The translations under genes were made by a program, and so were the position numbers. Below the pieces are notes generated by a model. It searched no databases. It saw only the letters and a program-made list of their open reading frames with translations, and was not told the origin of the DNA. Positions 61,540-64,000 of a DNA stretch of 64,000 bases are shown piece by piece. The stretch lies in NCBI GenBank assembly GCA_017625675.1, contig JAGAKK010000030.1:1-64000 (forward strand). Reading direction: 5' to 3'. Position 1 is the first letter of the stretch, and each line of letters starts with the position of its first letter. Origin of the DNA: Clostridia bacterium. GTDB taxonomy: Bacteria > Bacillota > Clostridia > UBA1212.

Positions 61540-63804
61540 GTGACTGTAAAGATTTGCCTTCTTAAATCCAATAATGATTTTGACATGGAATACACCTACA
61601 TTGTTCCCGAACATCTTGTGTCGGAAATTGATGTGGGTGTATTTGTCACTGTGCCTTTCGGCAAGGGAAACTCCCTGAGAGAGGCGTTGGTGGTATCTGT
61701 TGGTGATTTTTGTGGAGAAGTTGGATTTAAACTAAAAAAAATAAATGACATTATAAGAAAAAGGGAAAAGCTTTCTCCGGATCTTGTAGAGCTCTGCAGG
61801 GAGATGCAGAAGAGGTATCTTTGCGCCTTTGGAAGTATTGTGTCATTGATGATGCCCCCGGAGCTTCCTGAAAAAAGAAAAATTAAATTTGTAAAACTGA
61901 CGGCGGATGCAGAGAGAGTTTCCTCTTTGCTGTTGGGAAATGAACTGAGAGGAATTAAACAGATACGTTGTGTTGAGGTTCTTCGTGATTCTGAAAATAA
62001 CGTGATCTCACTTGAAGCTCTGCAGCGTGATTTTGATATTCAGAAGTCATCTGTTGACACTCTGGTGAAGAAAGGTATTGCGGAGATTTTTGAAGAAGAG
62101 GCGGAGTTCTGTGTTAATACTTACAATGAGTTTGAAAAACAAGGCGGGACTTATCCTGTTCACGAGCTGAATGAGGAGCAGGTCAAGGCCTTTAATAATA
62201 TAAAAGAATGTATAGAAAGCCCTTTGTCTTCGGGAATTCTCTTGCACGGTATTACCGGCAGCGGGAAGACAGAGGTATATCTTAACGCCATAAAATACGT
62301 TGTAGAACAGGGCGGCTCAGCCATTATGCTTGTGCCGGAAATAGCATTGACACCTCAGATCGTTTCAAGATTTAAGAGCAGGTTCGGAGAAAATATAGCG
62401 GTTCTTCACAGCAGACTTACTGCGGCTCAGAAAAGAAATGAGTATGAAAAGATAAAAGAGGGTATTGTAAAGATTGTTATCGGCGCCAGATCGGCAGTTT
62501 TTGCCCCGTGTAAAAATCTGAAATTAATAATTCTTGATGAAGAACAGGAGCCCTCGTATAAGTCTTATGACAGTACGCCTTACTATTGCGCTGACGAAAT
62601 AGCGTTTATGAGAAGCAGAATGTGTGGGGGCGCTGTCGTTCTGGGTTCTGCTACACCCAGAGTTACCACCTATTATGAAAGTTTAAGCGGAAAACTGAAA
62701 TATTCATACCTTGGCAATCGTGCGTCTAAAGGAACGCTTCCCGGCGTGTGTATCGTAAATATGCGTGAGGAGTCTGAGAAAATTCCTGGATCTGTATTTA
62801 GCAAAACTCTTTTTGCTGCGATGAAAAAAAACTATGAAGCAGGCAAGCAGACTATTTTGTTCGTGCCGCGAAGAGGCTATGCGGGAAAGCTTGTATGCGG
62901 AGACTGCGGAAAGACTATGGTTTGCAGACGTTGTCGCATTCCTATGACTTATCATAAAAAGGGTGGCCGTCTTATTTGCCATTACTGCGGAAATACCATT
63001 ACCGTGCCTGAAAAATGTCCTTCTTGCAACTCTTCCGTCTTTAATTCCAGAAGTATCGGAACTGAATCCGTTGAGGCAGAAATAAAAAAATATTTTGAAA
63101 ATGCGGACGTTATCCGTATGGATGCAGATACTACCACCGGAAAGGAAGGTCACAAGGTTCTTCTTGAGAAATTTGAAAAAGAGAACATTCCTTTTCTTGT
63201 GGGCACGCAGATGATTGCAAAGGGACTTGATTTTCCAAACGTTACCCTTGTGGGTGTGCTTAATGCTGACGGTCTGATAAATATACAGGAGTATACGGCA
63301 GGGGAAAGGGCTTTTCAGCTTCTTACTCAGGTGTTCGGAAGAGCAGGCCGCGGAGACGATAAGGGATACGGAATCCTGCAGACGATGATTACCGATGAGC
63401 CTTTGTACAGCGCAGCCATCAATCAGGAATATGATTCTTTTTACAAGAATGAGATAGGTTTCAGAGAGGCGGCAGGTTATCCTCCCTTTGTGCATATTTG
63501 CACTGTAAACGTGAGCGGTATTGACGACAAAGGGGCTTTTTCATTGGCAACGAAATTAAGGTCTGAGACTGAAAAGATATACGACCGGATTAGATTGTCA
63601 CGAAAGGAAGATTTTGCGGAGCTTTTTAAGGTCACAAGGTCTCCCGTGCCTAAACTAAACAACAGATATCGCTGGATATTCAATATCAAATCGAAGTCGA
63701 AGGATGCCCTTCTGGAGATAATGGAGGAGTTTGCATATAAAACGTTGACGGGGCTGTCTGCTTTTGAAAAAGAGGCCTTCAGAATCACTTTTGATATAGA
63801 ATGA
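61540..63804 (+). CDS. priA: Primosomal protein N' (replication restart helicase PriA)
   Basis: PriA binds stalled forks and reloads the replisome. The 754-residue protein has the N-terminal 3'-DNA-binding domain, Walker A GITGSGKTEVYL (about 238-249), the DEEQEPSYK motif II, and GSATPRVTTY. The zinc-binding region shows paired cysteines (CGDCGK, CRRC, CHYC, CPSC). Motifs V and VI are GTQMIAKGLDFPNVTLV and QVFGRAGRG. GTG at 61540 has GGAG 8 bases upstream. priA followed by def is a common order in Bacillota. Confidence 0.96.
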   Translation: MTVKICLLKSNNDFDMEYTYIVPEHLVSEIDVGVFVTVPFGKGNSLREALVVSVGDFCGEVGFKLKKINDIIRKREKLSPDLVELCREMQKRYLCAFGSIVSLMMPPELPEKRKIKFVKLTADAERVSSLLLGNELRGIKQIRCVEVLRDSENNVISLEALQRDFDIQKSSVDTLVKKGIAEIFEEEAEFCVNTYNEFEKQGGTYPVHELNEEQVKAFNNIKECIESPLSSGILLHGITGSGKTEVYLNAIKYVVEQGGSAIMLVPEIALTPQIVSRFKSRFGENIAVLHSRLTAAQKRNEYEKIKEGIVKIVIGARSAVFAPCKNLKLIILDEEQEPSYKSYDSTPYYCADEIAFMRSRMCGGAVVLGSATPRVTTYYESLSGKLKYSYLGNRASKGTLPGVCIVNMREESEKIPGSVFSKTLFAAMKKNYEAGKQTILFVPRRGYAGKLVCGDCGKTMVCRRCRIPMTYHKKGGRLICHYCGNTITVPEKCPSCNSSVFNSRSIGTESVEAEIKKYFENADVIRMDADTTTGKEGHKVLLEKFEKENIPFLVGTQMIAKGLDFPNVTLVGVLNADGLINIQEYTAGERAFQLLTQVFGRAGRGDDKGYGILQTMITDEPLYSAAINQEYDSFYKNEIGFREAAGYPPFVHICTVNVSGIDDKGAFSLATKLRSETEKIYDRIRLSRKEDFAELFKVTRSPVPKLNNRYRWIFNIKSKSKDALLEIMEEFAYKTLTGLSAFEKEAFRITFDIE

Positions 63805-63824
63805 TGCAGTTTAATAAAATAACA

Positions 63825-63853
63825 TTGGAATTTATACGATTTTATGATATAAT
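63825..63853 (+). promoter_or_regulatory. Promoter of def
   Basis: TTGGAA (63825-63830), 17 bases and TATAAT (63848-63853) lie 65 bases before the ATG. Confidence 0.75.
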
Positions 63854-63918
63854 ATAGTGTGGTGTAAAAATATGCCGCGTAGCTTTTGCTTTATTGGTTA
63901 GGGAAAGGATTTTATTTT

Positions 63919-64000
63919 ATGGCAGTAAGAAACGTGAGAACTGAGGAAAATCCTGTGTTGAGAGAGAAATGCGTAGAGGTTCCCTCCATTACAGACGGAA
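63919..64000 (+). CDS. def: Peptide deformylase, N-terminal part (cut by window end)
   Basis: Only the first 27 codons are visible. MAVRNVRTEENPVLREKC matches the N-terminus of peptide deformylase, which removes the formyl group from nascent proteins. Its position after priA agrees with the usual priA-def-fmt order. AAAGGA lies 9 bases upstream. Confidence 0.8.
   Translation, partial: MAVRNVRTEENPVLREKCVEVPSITDG

Overview
The window is a chromosome segment of a low-to-moderate GC Gram-positive bacterium, almost certainly an anaerobic member of the class Clostridia (Bacillota). The evidence is the ireB-ruvX-DUF1292 string, WhiA, RbgA, a ClpE-type unfoldase, DUF951, HelD, PolA without proofreading residues, strong AGGAGG-type ribosome binding sites, frequent TTG/GTG starts, and promoters of the TTGnnn-17 bp-TAnAAT type. 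No species can be named from the sequence. There are no rRNA genes, CRISPR arrays, prophage genes or intact insertion sequences. Most of the window is core genome.

Layout: 1-12,000 holds the end of a probable PPi-phosphofructokinase gene, a catalytically dead DD-carboxypeptidase homologue, a TIM-barrel protein, polA-coaE, a small DMT-type transporter, a secreted CotH-kinase protein, a lipase, and an ECF sigma factor translationally coupled to a large membrane protein. It ends in tRNA-Glu with tRNA-derived debris. 12,000-28,300 is housekeeping: nadE, uvrB, uvrA, clpE-like, argJ, helD, whiA, nucleoside kinase, ireB, ruvX, DUF1292 and a lipid kinase. 28,300-29,900 holds tRNA-Gly and tRNA-Thr followed by two AT-rich orphan genes. 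29,900-36,900 holds ttdAB, DUF1294, rbgA, rnhB, yraN, and an FtsK translocase without its own membrane domain, preceded by an overlapping two-TM protein. 36,900-39,900 (minus strand) is a parA / HTH-less parB / M18 aminopeptidase / DUF951 operon.

The most interesting region is 40,100-55,400. After pepF comes one co-directional run: a bactofilin-like protein, two GT-C glycosyltransferases with extracytoplasmic lectin-like modules (an ALG6-like one and a PMT/GT39 one), phosphonopyruvate decarboxylase, a three-domain protein (nucleotidyltransferase + HxGH cytidylyltransferase + PEP mutase), an iron-type alcohol dehydrogenase, and a polyprenyl-phosphate hexose synthase (GT2). I read this as a locus that makes 2-hydroxyethylphosphonate from PEP, activates it as a CMP ester, and couples it to surface glycan or glycoprotein assembly from polyprenyl-phosphate sugars outside the membrane. 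A convergent secreted phosphodiester-glycosidase protein lies next to it. Its C-terminal module is shared with the distant CotH protein.

55,400-64,000 returns to single genes: birA, a Gfo/Idh/MocA oxidoreductase, an ABC ATPase-permease fusion with a very large outer domain, a small P-loop protein, priA and the start of def. Three related palindromic repeats with a GGGG(T/G)CAG core lie at gene borders at 221, 12,149 and 40,034.
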